40,300 nucleotides of DNA from Streptomyces aurantiacus JA 4570 (GCF_000414115.1 NZ_AOPZ01000218.1:1-40300); one strand, 5' to 3'. Counted from the first letter of the stretch, positions 24,204 to 32,317 are shown. Numbers and translations: made by a program. Notes: generated by a model not told the origin, from the sequence alone.

Positions 24204-25193
24204 TCATCGGGTACCGCGCGCGGTGTACTTCTCCAGCTTCGGCACGTCCTTCCTGGTGACCACGGCGGGGCCGGTCAGGACCGGTTTGCCGCCGCCGAGG
24301 ACGTTCGCGTTGGTCCGGTACAGCCACAGCTCGTCGATCGCGAGGTAGCCCTGGAGATAGGGCTGCTGGTCGACGGCGAAGCCGACCTCGTCCGCCTTGA
24401 GCCGCTTGACCACCTCGGCGTTCAGGTCGAAGGTGTCGATCTCGGCCTCGCTGCCCGCGTCCTCCTTGGCCTTCACGGAGACCGCGGCGATCGGCGCGCC
24501 CAGGGTGACGACCGCGTCGATGCCCTTGGTCGCCTGCAGCTTCGCGCTGATGGACGACTGGGCGCCGGGCGCGTTGGTGCCGTCGACGTTCAGGTTCTCC
24601 ACCGCCCCGCCGAAGGTCTTCTTCACGCCCGCACAGCGCTGCTCCAGCGAGACGTTGCCCTGTTCGTGGATGACACACAGTGCCTTCTTCTTGCCGCGCC
24701 CGGTCAGCTCGTCGCCGACGGCCTCGCCCGCCACGGACTCGTCCTGCCCGATGTGGCTCAGCGCGCCGAAGCGGGCGGAGAACTCAGCCCCCGAGTTGAT
24801 CGTGACGACCGGGATGCCGGCCGCCCGCGCCTTGCCGAGCACGCTCTTCATCGCCTCCGGCTTGGCGAGCGTCACCACGATCCCGTCGACCTTCTTGTCG
24901 ATCGCGGTCTGGACGAGCTCCGCCTGGCCCTTGCCCTCCTTGTCGTTGGAGTACAGGAACTCGACGTTGTCCTTCTTCGCCGCCTCCTTGGCGCCGTTCT
25001 GGACGATGTCCCAGAAGGTGTCGCCCTCGCCGGAGTGCGTCACCATCGCGATCTTCAGGCGCGGGGTGTCCACGGCCTTGCCGCCGCCACCGCTCCCGCC
25101 GTCGCTCTCGTCGTCCTTGCCACCTGAGCTGCTGCAGCCTGCCGCGAGCGCGACGACCGCGATGAGGGCTGCTGCCGTGCGGGCTGTGCGCAT
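24204..25193 (-). CDS. sugar-binding lipoprotein 2 (CUT2 type), first gene of the transporter operon
   Basis: 329 residues. Lipobox LAAGC (Cys20), then a Gly/Ser/Asp-rich linker (SSSGGKDDESDGGSGGGG), then the type I receptor fold with the same landmarks as its neighbour: [68 protein letters not shown] and [19 protein letters not shown]. It is the promoter-proximal gene. Upstream lie a TTGACG/TAAAAC promoter candidate and a 12-bp GntR-operator-like site. With a single permease/ATPase in the operon, both receptors probably serve the same transporter, perhaps for different sugars or affinities. Confidence 0.93.
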   Translation of the reverse strand: MRTARTAAALIAVVALAAGCSSSGGKDDESDGGSGGGGKAVDTPRLKIAMVTHSGEGDTFWDIVQNGAKEAAKKDNVEFLYSNDKEGKGQAELVQTAIDKKVDGIVVTLAKPEAMKSVLGKARAAGIPVVTINSGAEFSARFGALSHIGQDESVAGEAVGDELTGRGKKKALCVIHEQGNVSLEQRCAGVKKTFGGAVENLNVDGTNAPGAQSSISAKLQATKGIDAVVTLGAPIAAVSVKAKEDAGSEAEIDTFDLNAEVVKRLKADEVGFAVDQQPYLQGYLAIDELWLYRTNANVLGGGKPVLTGPAVVTRKDVPKLEKYTARGTR

Positions 25194-25238
25194 GGTGGGT
25201 CCACCTCTTCTCCCGGCCGCCCCGTGCGGCTGGTGGGA

Positions 25239-25284
25239 GTTTTAGCGGTGCGCCCCGGCAGCGTCAATGACTTTGTCAGAACAT
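25239..25284 (-). promoter_or_regulatory. promoter and GntR-type operator of the sugar ABC operon
   Basis: Minus-strand TTGACG (25267-25262), 17-bp spacer, TAAAAC (25244-25239). Five bases upstream of the -35 lies 25273-25284, TTGTCAGAACAT on the plus strand, which matches 10 of 12 bases of the palindrome TTGTCAGGACAA found before the divergent dehydrogenase gene. The same order (operator, 4-5 bp, CATTGAC-containing -35) occurs at both promoters, which supports control by the adjacent GntR protein. Confidence 0.6.
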
Positions 25285-25344
25285 TCTTACGGCTGCGGGG
25301 ACAGTCCCGGCCGCAGGAGGCTTGCTACGGCCGTACGAGGCTTC

Positions 25345-26133
25345 CTACGGCCGCACGAGAAGCTGGAACTCGAAGGAGTACCGCGAGGCCCGGTAGATGT
25401 GCGAGCCGAACTCGACCGCGCGGCCGGTGTCGTCGAAGGTCGTGCGCTGCATCGTGAGCAGCGGCGCGCCCTCGGACTCGGCGAGCAGCCCGGCCTCGTC
25501 GGCCCCGGCGGCGCGGGCGCCGACGGACTGCCGGGCGCTGTGCAGGGTGATGCCCGCGGCGCGCATCAGGCGGTAGAGCCCGGTGGCCTCCAGGCGCTCG
25601 GTGTCCAGCGGGAGCAGTCCGGCCGGGATGTGGTTGCGCAGGTGCGCCATGGGCTCGCCGTGCGCGAGGCGCAGCCGCTCCACCAGGTGTACGTCGCTGC
25701 CCTCGGGGACTCCGAGGGCGGCCGCGGTCTCGGCGCTCGCGGGCTCGACGACGTTGCGCAGGACGCGGGTCTCGGGGCGCTGTCCGGCCGCCTCCAGGTC
25801 GTCGTAGAGGCTGCTGAGCTCCAGCGGGCGCTTGACCTGGCTGTGCACGACCTGGGTGCCGACGCCGCGGCGGCGCACGAGGAGGCCCTTGTCGACGAGG
25901 GACTGGATGGCCTGGCGGACGGTGGGCCGGGACAGGCCGAGGCGGCCTGCCAGCTCGATCTCGTTGCCGAGGAGGCTGCCGGGGGTCAGGGCGCCGCGCT
26001 CGATCGCCGCCTCCAGTTGCTGCGCGAGCTGGAAGTACAGCGGGACCGGGCTGCTGCGGTCGACGCCGAGATGCAGGGCCACGGTGGGGTCCACGGCCGG
26101 TTTCGCGGCTTTTGCTGCTGCTGGTTCGGTCAC
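25345..26133 (-). CDS. GntR-family regulator (HutC/UbiC-transcription-regulator-associated type)
   Basis: 262 residues. Residues about 30-95 form the GntR winged helix (VPLYFQLAQQLEAAIERGAL ... NEIELAGRLGLSRPTVRQAI, RRRGVGTQVV). Residues about 110-255 form a UTRA ligand-binding domain (VHLVERLRLAHGEPMAHLRN, TFDDTGRAVEFGSHIYRASR). Such regulators bind a sugar or sugar phosphate and repress transport genes. Start is uncertain: I chose the GTG at 26131-26133, just before the conserved region and 6 bp after TACGCT (possible leaderless -10). The ATG at 26199 would place the operator inside or at the start of the coding region. It lies between the transporter operon and the divergent dehydrogenase. 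Confidence 0.9.
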   Translation of the reverse strand: MTEPAAAKAAKPAVDPTVALHLGVDRSSPVPLYFQLAQQLEAAIERGALTPGSLLGNEIELAGRLGLSRPTVRQAIQSLVDKGLLVRRRGVGTQVVHSQVKRPLELSSLYDDLEAAGQRPETRVLRNVVEPASAETAAALGVPEGSDVHLVERLRLAHGEPMAHLRNHIPAGLLPLDTERLEATGLYRLMRAAGITLHSARQSVGARAAGADEAGLLAESEGAPLLTMQRTTFDDTGRAVEFGSHIYRASRYSFEFQLLVRP

Positions 26134-26182
26134 GGGGTGAGCGTAGTCCGGGGAGATGATGACGGGAAGTTCGGAAGTTCTG

Positions 26183-26227
26183 TTGTCAGGACAAACCATT
26201 GACAGGAACGCGGGCGGCTGGCGAGGG
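26183..26227 (+). promoter_or_regulatory. palindromic operator and promoter of the dehydrogenase gene
   Basis: TTGTC-AG-GACAA (26183-26194) is a perfect 12-bp palindrome. After ACCA follows TTGACA (26199-26204), and 18 bp later GAGGGT (26223-26228), 6 bp before the ATG at 26235. GAGGGT could be a weak -10 of a leaderless transcript or simply the ribosome-binding site. The palindrome recurs with two changes before the ABC operon. Confidence 0.55.
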
Positions 26228-26234
26228 TGGGCCC

Positions 26235-27266
26235 ATGCGCATCGGACTGATCGGAACGGGACGTATCGGCACCTTCCACTCGGCGGCCCTGGTCCGCCGT
26301 CCGGAGGTGGAGTCACTCGTCGTCGCGGACGTGGACGCCGTTCGGGCGGCGGACCTCGCGGCCCGGGTGGGAGCGGAGGCGGCGCCTTCGGTGGACGCGC
26401 TGTTCGCGGCGGCGGACTCCCCCGGGACGCCGGGCTCCGGGGTGGACGCCCTGGTGATCACGGCGGCGACGTCGGCGCACGCGGAGCTGATCGGCAGGGC
26501 GGCGCGGGCGGGCCTTCCCGTGTTCTGCGAGAAGCCCATCGCGCTCGACCTGCCGGGCACTCTGGCCGCGCTCGCCGAGGTCGAGGCGGCGGGCACGGTG
26601 CTGCAGCTCGGCTTCCAGCGGCGCTTCGACGCCGGGTACGCGGCGGCGCGCGAGTCCGTGCGCGCGGGACGGCTCGGGCGGCTGCACACGGTGCGGGCCA
26701 TGACGTCGGACCCGGCGCCGCCGCCCGCCGCCTATCTGCCGCTCTCCGGCGGCCTGTACCGCGACTGCCTGGTGCACGACTTCGACATACTGCGCTGGGT
26801 GACGGGCCGTGAGGTGGTGGAGGTGTACGCGACGGGGTCCGACGCCGGACCCGCGATGTTCCGCGAGGCGGGTGACGTCGACACGGCCGCGGTGCTGCTC
26901 ACCCTCGACGACGGGACGCTGGCCACGGCGACGGCGACGCGCTGCAACGGCGCGGGCTACGACGTACGCATGGAACTCGCGGGCGAGGACGACCAGTTGG
27001 CTGTCGGCGTGACCGACCGCACCCCGCTGACCTCCGCCGAGCCGGACGGCCCGGCCGCCCCCGACAAGCCGTGGCCGGGCTTCCTGGAGCGCTTCGCGCC
27101 CGCGTACGAAGCGGAGCTCGCCGCGTTCGTGGACGTCGTGCGCGGCGAGCGGGACAACCCCTGCGACGGCCGCGAGGCGCTGCACGCGCTGCGGATCGCG
27201 GAGGCGTGCGAGCGGTCGCGGGCCGAGCGGCGGCCGGTGCGGATGGCGGAGATCGACGGGGGCTGA
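26235..27266 (+). CDS. Gfo/Idh/MocA-family dehydrogenase, inositol 2-dehydrogenase-like
   Basis: 343 residues. The Rossmann loop GLIGTGRIG is at the N-terminus. The family signature Glu99-Lys100-Pro101 lies in VFCEKPIAL. The catalytic Asp177 and His181 pair lies in GGLYRDCLVHDFDILRW, the spacing seen in myo-inositol dehydrogenases. It oxidises a cyclitol or sugar alcohol with NAD(P). The exact substrate is not readable; no other inositol-catabolic genes (iolB, C, D or E) are in the window, so an iol assignment would be premature. ATG at 26235 follows GAGGGTGG. It is divergent from the GntR gene and shares its operator type with the sugar ABC operon. Confidence 0.9.
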   Translation: MRIGLIGTGRIGTFHSAALVRRPEVESLVVADVDAVRAADLAARVGAEAAPSVDALFAAADSPGTPGSGVDALVITAATSAHAELIGRAARAGLPVFCEKPIALDLPGTLAALAEVEAAGTVLQLGFQRRFDAGYAAARESVRAGRLGRLHTVRAMTSDPAPPPAAYLPLSGGLYRDCLVHDFDILRWVTGREVVEVYATGSDAGPAMFREAGDVDTAAVLLTLDDGTLATATATRCNGAGYDVRMELAGEDDQLAVGVTDRTPLTSAEPDGPAAPDKPWPGFLERFAPAYEAELAAFVDVVRGERDNPCDGREALHALRIAEACERSRAERRPVRMAEIDGG

Positions 27267-27302
27267 GCGTCCCCTCGGGCGGCGGGGCGGGCGGGCGGCG
27301 GA

Positions 27303-27362
27303 CGGCTCAGGTCGACGCCGCGCGGCTCGGGTCGACGCGGCGCGGCTCAGGTCGTCGCCGTG
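27303..27362. repeat. 20-bp tandem repeat, three units, spanning a stop codon
   Basis: Units 27303-27322, 27323-27342 and 27343-27362, each starting CGGCTC(A/G)GGTCG. The TCA at 27347-27349 in the third unit is the stop codon of the minus-strand thioesterase gene. The copies downstream of the stop have a few changes. Confidence 0.9.
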
Positions 27363-27811
27363 CGGACCGTGCCCTGGGCCATCGCGCACAGCGACTCGGC
27401 GCCGTCGTCGGCCACCGCGAACACGTCGCAGCGGACGACGGCCTGACGGCGGGTCGCGTGCGCGACCGTCGCGCGGGCCACCAGCCTGACGCCGGTCGCG
27501 GGGCGTACGTACTGGATGGAGAACCCCGACGTCAGGACCGCGGGGCCGAGCGCGGTGCCGGCGGCGAACGTGATGCCGTTGTCCGCCGCGTACGCCAGCA
27601 CGCCGCCGTGCACGAAGCCGTTCTGCTGGAGGAGTTCGCCGCGCACGGGGATCTCCAGCGTGGCCGCGCCGTCCCCGAAGGCGGTGACCTCGGCGCCCAC
27701 GAGGAGGCTGAAGGGCTGGGCGGCGAGGGTCTTGTGGGCAAGAGCGAGGTCGAGTGCCCCGGCGGGGCCGGGTCCTTGCTCCGTGCCGTGTCCTTGGTCG
27801 TGTTCCGTCAT
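27347..27811 (-). CDS. PaaI-type hotdog-fold thioesterase
   Basis: 154 residues. The hotdog signature is NGFVHGGVLAYAADNG (HGG at 68-70, with Asp77 four turns on), followed by SIQYVRPA and the strand LVARATVAHATRRQAVVRCDV. These match the PaaI/YbgC-like acyl-CoA thioesterase family, which cleaves aryl- or acyl-CoA thioesters in the cytosol, usually as a tetramer. The acidic, glycine-rich first 20 residues look disordered. It starts 10 bp after the P450 stop on the same strand, so the two are probably co-transcribed. Its stop codon lies in a 20-bp tandem repeat. Substrate unknown. Confidence 0.9.
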   Translation of the reverse strand: MTEHDQGHGTEQGPGPAGALDLALAHKTLAAQPFSLLVGAEVTAFGDGAATLEIPVRGELLQQNGFVHGGVLAYAADNGITFAAGTALGPAVLTSGFSIQYVRPATGVRLVARATVAHATRRQAVVRCDVFAVADDGAESLCAMAQGTVRTATT

Positions 27812-27821
27812 AGGGCGACTT

Positions 27822-29009
27822 CTACCACCGCACGCCCAGGTGACGCATGCCCCGCATCAGCATCCCCGGCTGCCACTTTGGCGGGGCGCCGTCCAGGGCC
27901 AGGCGCGGGCAGCGCTCCAGGAGCGAGCCGAGCGCGACCTTCCCCTCCAGGCGGGCGAGCGGGGCGCCCAGGCAGAAGTGGATGCCGTGCCCGAAGGCCA
28001 CATGTCCCTGCGGGGCGCGGTGGATGTCGAAGTCGTCGGGGGCGGGGAAGCGGTCCGGGTCGCGGTCGGCCGCGGCGAGGCCGACGATGACGGCGGAGCC
28101 CGCCGGTATCACCGTGCCGCCGATCTCGACGGGCTCGGCGGCGAAGCGGTACGTCGCGTTCTCCACTGGCCCCTCGTGTCGCAGGGTCTCCTCGACGGCG
28201 CCGTCCAGGAGGCTCATGTCGGCGCGCAGCTCGGCGAGTTGACCGGGGTGGGTGAGCAGGGCGTGCACCGCGTTGGAGATGAGGCCGACCGTCGTCTCAT
28301 GGCCCGCGATCAGCAGCAGGAAGGCCATCGCGCGCAGCTCGCGCGCCGAGAGCCGGTCGCCGTCCTCCGCCGTCGTGCGGATCAGGGCGCCGAGCAGGTC
28401 GTCGCCCGGGGCGGCGGCGCGCTTGGTCTCGATCAACTCGTCGAGATAGGCGGTGATGTCCGCCAGGGCCGACTGCCACACCTCGGTGGTGGGCGGGGCG
28501 ACGGCCGCGTTCGACATCGCGCGGAACGCCGCGCGGTCCATGTCGGGAACCCCGAGGAGTTCGCAGATGACCGTGATGGGCAGCGGGAAGGCGAGGGCCT
28601 CGACGAGGTCGGCGCGGTCGCCCGCGGCGAGCATCTCGTCCAGGAGGCCGTCGGTGATCTGCTGGATCCGGGGGCGCAGCGCCTCGACACGACGGGCGGT
28701 GAACTCGCGGGCGATGAGCTTGCGCAGGCGGGTGTGCTGGGGCGGGTCCGCCATCAGCAGGTGGGTGCCGATCAGCTCCTCGTCGGGGAACCGGACGCCC
28801 ACCGCCGAGGCGGACTTGACCAGGCGGGGGTCGGCGAGGGCCGCCCTCGCCTCTTCGTACCCGACGATCAGGTGGACGTCCCCGTCGTCGTCGGGCGGTG
28901 GGAAGCGGACGCGGTGGACCGGGCCCAGGGCGCGGAGGTCCGCGTAGACGGCGTGGGGGTCGGTGGTGAAGCGGGGTCCGTACGCAGCGAGGTCGACGCT
29001 CTCCGCCAT
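27822..29009 (-). CDS. cytochrome P450
   Basis: 395 residues, the normal length of soluble bacterial P450s. I-helix oxygen-activation motif AGHETT (235-240), K-helix ExxR (Glu274-Thr-Leu-Arg277) and heme loop FGHGIHFCLGAP with ligand Cys346 are intact. C-helix HTRLRKLIAREFT fits the CYP107/CYP105-like actinomycete group. It needs a ferredoxin and reductase, none of which is encoded in this window. I chose the ATG at 29007-29009 because GGAGGGGGAGGGGC directly precedes it; an in-frame ATG 12 codons upstream adds an unconserved basic stretch. Substrate unknown; the neighbouring thioesterase may act on the same pathway. Confidence 0.93.
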   Translation of the reverse strand: MAESVDLAAYGPRFTTDPHAVYADLRALGPVHRVRFPPPDDDGDVHLIVGYEEARAALADPRLVKSASAVGVRFPDEELIGTHLLMADPPQHTRLRKLIAREFTARRVEALRPRIQQITDGLLDEMLAAGDRADLVEALAFPLPITVICELLGVPDMDRAAFRAMSNAAVAPPTTEVWQSALADITAYLDELIETKRAAAPGDDLLGALIRTTAEDGDRLSARELRAMAFLLLIAGHETTVGLISNAVHALLTHPGQLAELRADMSLLDGAVEETLRHEGPVENATYRFAAEPVEIGGTVIPAGSAVIVGLAAADRDPDRFPAPDDFDIHRAPQGHVAFGHGIHFCLGAPLARLEGKVALGSLLERCPRLALDGAPPKWQPGMLMRGMRHLGVRW

Positions 29010-29104
29010 GCCCCTCCCCCTCCGGTTGCCGTATCCACTCGTCATCCGCTCAACGCGCGGCCGGGCGGGCCGAGTTCCCGGGTTCGCGGCCGGACCGCGC
29101 CGCG

Positions 29105-29154
29105 TACGGCCGGAACCTGCTCACCCCCCTACGGCCGGAACCGGCTCACCCCTC
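29105..29154. repeat. 25-bp tandem duplication spanning a stop codon
   Basis: Copies 29105-29129 and 29130-29154, both starting TACGGCCGGAACC and followed by GCTCACCCC (one internal T/G change). The TCA at 29146-29148 in the second copy is the stop codon of the minus-strand response-regulator gene. Confidence 0.9.
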
Positions 29155-29814
29155 GTTCAGCAGGCCCGCGTCGTGGACCAGGAGGGCGATCTGGACGCGG
29201 TTGTTGAGGTCGAGCTTGGTGAGGACGCGCGAGACGTGTGCCTTCACGGTGGCCACGCTCAGGTACAGCTCCGCGGCGATGTCCGCGTTGGACGCGCCCC
29301 GGCCCACGGCCACGGCGACCTCCCGCTCCCGCTCCCCCAGCGCGTCGAGCCGCCCGAGCGCCCGCCGCCTCCGGTCGAGTTCGGGGCCGCCCCCGGCCAC
29401 CTGGGAGATCAACTGCTGCGTCACGGTGGGCGAGAGCACCGGCTCGCCGGCGGCCACCGCCCGCACCGCCGACACGATCTCGGCCGGCGCGGTGTCCTTG
29501 AGGACGAACCCGGCGGCCCCGGCCCGCAGCGCGCGCAGCACCTGCTCGTCGGCGTGGAAGGTGGTGAGGACGACGACCTCGGGTGCGTCGGGCCGCTTGC
29601 GCAGTTCCTCGGTGGCGGCGAGCCCGTCCATCGTCGGCATCCGGATGTCCATCAGGACGACGTCGGGCCGGACCTCGCCGACGAGCGCGGCGACCTCGCT
29701 GCCGTCCCCCGCCTCTCCCACGATCTCGATGTCCTCGGCGCCGCCGAGCATGAAGGAGAGCCCGGCGCGGACCAGCGGGTCGTCGTCGACGAGCAGCAGC
29801 CTGATGGGTTTCAT
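29146..29814 (-). CDS. two-component response regulator, NarL/FixJ (LuxR) family
   Basis: 222 residues. The receiver domain has the acidic pocket VDDDP (residues 9-13), phospho-acceptor Asp56 in VVLMDIRMPTMDG, Thr in VVLTTFHAD and Lys in FVLKDTAP. The C-terminal LuxR helix-turn-helix is LGEREREVAVAVGRGASNAD with VATVKAHVSRVLTKL (about 155-215). Start ATG at 29812-29814 (MKPIRLLLVDDD). The partner kinase gene is at 32395-33669 on the same strand. Unusually, two membrane-protein genes lie between them. The stop codon sits in a 25-bp tandem duplication. Confidence 0.94.
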   Translation of the reverse strand: MKPIRLLLVDDDPLVRAGLSFMLGGAEDIEIVGEAGDGSEVAALVGEVRPDVVLMDIRMPTMDGLAATEELRKRPDAPEVVVLTTFHADEQVLRALRAGAAGFVLKDTAPAEIVSAVRAVAAGEPVLSPTVTQQLISQVAGGGPELDRRRRALGRLDALGEREREVAVAVGRGASNADIAAELYLSVATVKAHVSRVLTKLDLNNRVQIALLVHDAGLLNEG

Positions 29815-29864
29815 GCGCCTACCGTAACGAGCCGTGGACCCCGCGCCCGCACGGCCGGGCCCGG

Positions 29865-31070
29865 TCACGACGGCAGCACGAGGCGCAGCGGCCCGCACCC
29901 GATGCGCTCCGCCTCCAGGGCGACGTACCGCGGCAGCAGCCTGCGGACGTCCGCGGCCCGGCGGCCGTCGTCCGCCCGGACCAGGAAGGTGACCTCACCG
30001 GTCTGGCAGGAAGCCTGGTACAGCCCCATGTCCTCGCGCAGGAAGCCGCGCCCGCGCACCTCGTCCTTGGTGTCCCCGACGGCCTTGACCTCCTTGCCTC
30101 CGTCGAACGACAGGCCCTTGTAGAGCACCGCGAGCCGCGGGTCCTCGACCGTCATCAGGCGCAGTGACGGGTGGCCGAAGAGGACGTCCCGGTCGCAGGT
30201 GCGGACGGGGGCGTCGTCGCCCTTGGTGACCAGCGGCCGGTCGTAGCGGCCGCCGACCCCCTTCCCCGGCAGGCCGAGGCCCTTGATGCCGCAGATGGCG
30301 TCCCGCTTCTCGTCGAGGAACCGCGCGGGCGCGGCGAGCCGGTCCGTCGGGTCGCCGATGGCGCTGTCGCAGCCCTGGTCGGCCATGTAGGCGTTGACGA
30401 GCTTGACGACGGCGCGCGCGAGCCGGGCGCGTTCGTCGGTGTCGACGGCATCGTCGTACGTCGTCCAGCCCGCCTCCATGTCGATGACGAGGGGGCCGTC
30501 GTCCTCGCTGGGACGGCCGATGCAGCCCTCCGGTATCGCGAGCCACGCGCGCGTGTCCGACGCCATGCCGAGCAGTCCGCCGCCGAGCGGTGCCATCCGC
30601 GCGGACAGGTACTCGTCGGCCCACTTGTCGCCCGCGCCGCCGAACCGGTCGTCGAGCCGGTGCAGTTGCGCGCGCACGCGCATGCCGCGCGGCGACTTCA
30701 GTTCGCACAGGCCGGACGGGCCCTCCGAAGAGATGCGGTCGAAGCTGACGCCCACTTCGGAGGACTCGATGTCCCGCTTGCCGTGGAAGACGTCCGCGAC
30801 GTCGTCCTCGTCGAGCGCGCCCCAGCACGCCCGTTCCTCGTGGAAGGGCCCGGCCTCGGCCTGCCAGGCCACGACGGTCCCGCCGAGCAGCACGCCCGCG
30901 ACGGCCGCGGCGACGACGGGCGTCCAACGCTGGCGGGCGAGGCGGCGGAGGCGGCGCCAGTGCCACCAGGGGGGCGGGGCGGCGGCGATGGCGGCGGCGA
31001 GCACGCCGAGGGGCTTCTCCCTCGTGTCCCCCGTGTCCCCCGTGTCCCCCTTCTTGTCTACGTCACTCAT
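29865..31070 (-). CDS. membrane-anchored eight-cysteine ectodomain protein B
   Basis: 401 residues. The cytoplasmic N-terminus carries a GDT triplet repeat (GDTGDTGDT) and WWHWRRLRRLARQRW. A single membrane segment (VVAAAVAGVLLGGTVVAW) follows, then a large extracytoplasmic domain with eight cysteines in the contexts ACWGA, LCEL, GCIG, GCDS, ICGI, TCDR, SCQT and GCGP. The upstream paralogue has eight cysteines in the same order, so four disulfides are likely. No known domain is recognised. The gene overlaps its paralogue by 4 bp and lies directly before the response-regulator gene, suggesting a signalling accessory or a target co-regulated with the two-component system. Confidence 0.85.
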   Translation of the reverse strand: MSDVDKKGDTGDTGDTREKPLGVLAAAIAAAPPPWWHWRRLRRLARQRWTPVVAAAVAGVLLGGTVVAWQAEAGPFHEERACWGALDEDDVADVFHGKRDIESSEVGVSFDRISSEGPSGLCELKSPRGMRVRAQLHRLDDRFGGAGDKWADEYLSARMAPLGGGLLGMASDTRAWLAIPEGCIGRPSEDDGPLVIDMEAGWTTYDDAVDTDERARLARAVVKLVNAYMADQGCDSAIGDPTDRLAAPARFLDEKRDAICGIKGLGLPGKGVGGRYDRPLVTKGDDAPVRTCDRDVLFGHPSLRLMTVEDPRLAVLYKGLSFDGGKEVKAVGDTKDEVRGRGFLREDMGLYQASCQTGEVTFLVRADDGRRAADVRRLLPRYVALEAERIGCGPLRLVLPS

Positions 31071-32317
31071 CGACGGCTCCCCTCCTCGTCGGCGGCCGGC
31101 GCGACCGGTGCGCAGCCCAGGCGCCGCGCCACCGCGTTGGTGAACGTGGCGAAGTATTCGGACGTGGCCCCGGTCGGCGTGCCGAGCATCAGGAAGGACG
31201 TGGGCCGTCCGGCGCAGCCGGCCTGCACGAACCGATGGTCGGAGGCGAAGGTTCCGGTGCCCCGCCAGCCCTTCCCGGGCGCCTTGGTGCCCGCGGCGCC
31301 GTCGAGGAGCGCCGCGATCCGGGGCTCACGCACCATCACGGCGTCGAAGAGGTGCTGGTCCTCGCGCTCGCCGAGCCGCAGGGAGCGGCCGATCTCCGCG
31401 GAGCAGGACTGCAGGTCGTCGGTGACCGGGCCGACCTGGTAGTTCAGGCGCATCGCGGTCTCCTTGTCGAGGTCGGCCTCGACGTCGAGGCCGGGGATGC
31501 GGCAGACGGGCCCCCTGGGGAAGCTCTCCGCGCGCTCGGGCAGCGTCGGCACCGGCCCGCTGACGCGCAGCGGCTTCCCGCCGTCGCAACCGGCGGCCTC
31601 CATCCCCTTGTTGGCGGCGGCCACCAGGAGTTCGGCGACGGCCTGGGAGCCGCCGAGCTGGGGGCTGTCGGGCAGCGGGTCGTCCGGGTCCGGCGCCTCC
31701 TTCGCGTCGAGGGTGACGGCGGTCGGCCGCCCGTCGCGGGTGTCGCACCGCTTCGGCAGCACGAGGAGCCCGCGCGTGCCGTCGGCGACGCCGGGCAGCC
31801 CGTCGGGCAGGGGCATCGCGCGGCCGCTGAGGTAACCGCCGAGCCAGGTGACGCGGTCGGCGGCGGGCTCGGGCGCGGGACCGTATTTCACCGTGACGGT
31901 GGTGTCCTGCCGGCGCTTGTCGCCGTCGCTGTACGTGTGGCTGGAGGCGACCGTGAGACGGCACTCGCCGCGCGCGTCGCGGGACGTCGGCGGGGTCCCC
32001 GTGGACGCCCGGCCGCGGCCGTCGTCGCCCTCGAAGCCGTCATCGCCGAGGATGCCGGGCCCGCTGTCCTCCTCCCAGGCACCCCAGCAGTAGCGGTCGC
32101 GACCGTCGAAGGGCCAGGTGTCCGTGGCCCAGGTGCCGAGCCCGCCCGCGAGCAGCGCGCCCACGAGGCCGACGGCCGCTCCCCCTCGCCGTGTCCTGAT
32201 CAACCGCCTTGCCCGTACCAGCCGTTGGGCCCCGGTACTGCCCGGTATGTCCGCCGGGCCATCCGGTATGTCCCCCGGCGCACCGCCGGACGCGCCCACT
32301 GGGCTCTCCCCCGTCAC
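31067..32317 (-). CDS. membrane-anchored eight-cysteine ectodomain protein A
   Basis: 416 residues. A Gly/Pro-rich cytoplasmic N-terminus (about 45 residues) is followed by one membrane segment (AAVGLVGALLAGGLGTWATD), then an ectodomain with eight cysteines: YCWGA, ECRL, RCDT, GCDG, VCRI, SCSA, GCAG and GCAP. The CWGA start, the Leu-Ser-x-Arg-Met/Ala-x-Pro-L segment (YLSGRAMPLPDGLPG here; YLSARMAPLGGGLLG in the paralogue) and the closing GC-x-P match protein B. Function unknown. GTG start at 32315-32317 behind GGCGGAGATC. It is the first of the two paralogues, 77 bp after the kinase stop, in a run kinase - A - B - regulator. Confidence 0.85.
   Translation of the reverse strand: MTGESPVGASGGAPGDIPDGPADIPGSTGAQRLVRARRLIRTRRGGAAVGLVGALLAGGLGTWATDTWPFDGRDRYCWGAWEEDSGPGILGDDGFEGDDGRGRASTGTPPTSRDARGECRLTVASSHTYSDGDKRRQDTTVTVKYGPAPEPAADRVTWLGGYLSGRAMPLPDGLPGVADGTRGLLVLPKRCDTRDGRPTAVTLDAKEAPDPDDPLPDSPQLGGSQAVAELLVAAANKGMEAAGCDGGKPLRVSGPVPTLPERAESFPRGPVCRIPGLDVEADLDKETAMRLNYQVGPVTDDLQSCSAEIGRSLRLGEREDQHLFDAVMVREPRIAALLDGAAGTKAPGKGWRGTGTFASDHRFVQAGCAGRPTSFLMLGTPTGATSEYFATFTNAVARRLGCAPVAPAADEEGSRR

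Noticed and set aside
26134..26316. N-terminal extension of the GntR protein
   Set aside because: The longer frame would place the palindromic operator and the divergent promoter inside coding sequence, and its extra residues are not part of the GntR fold.
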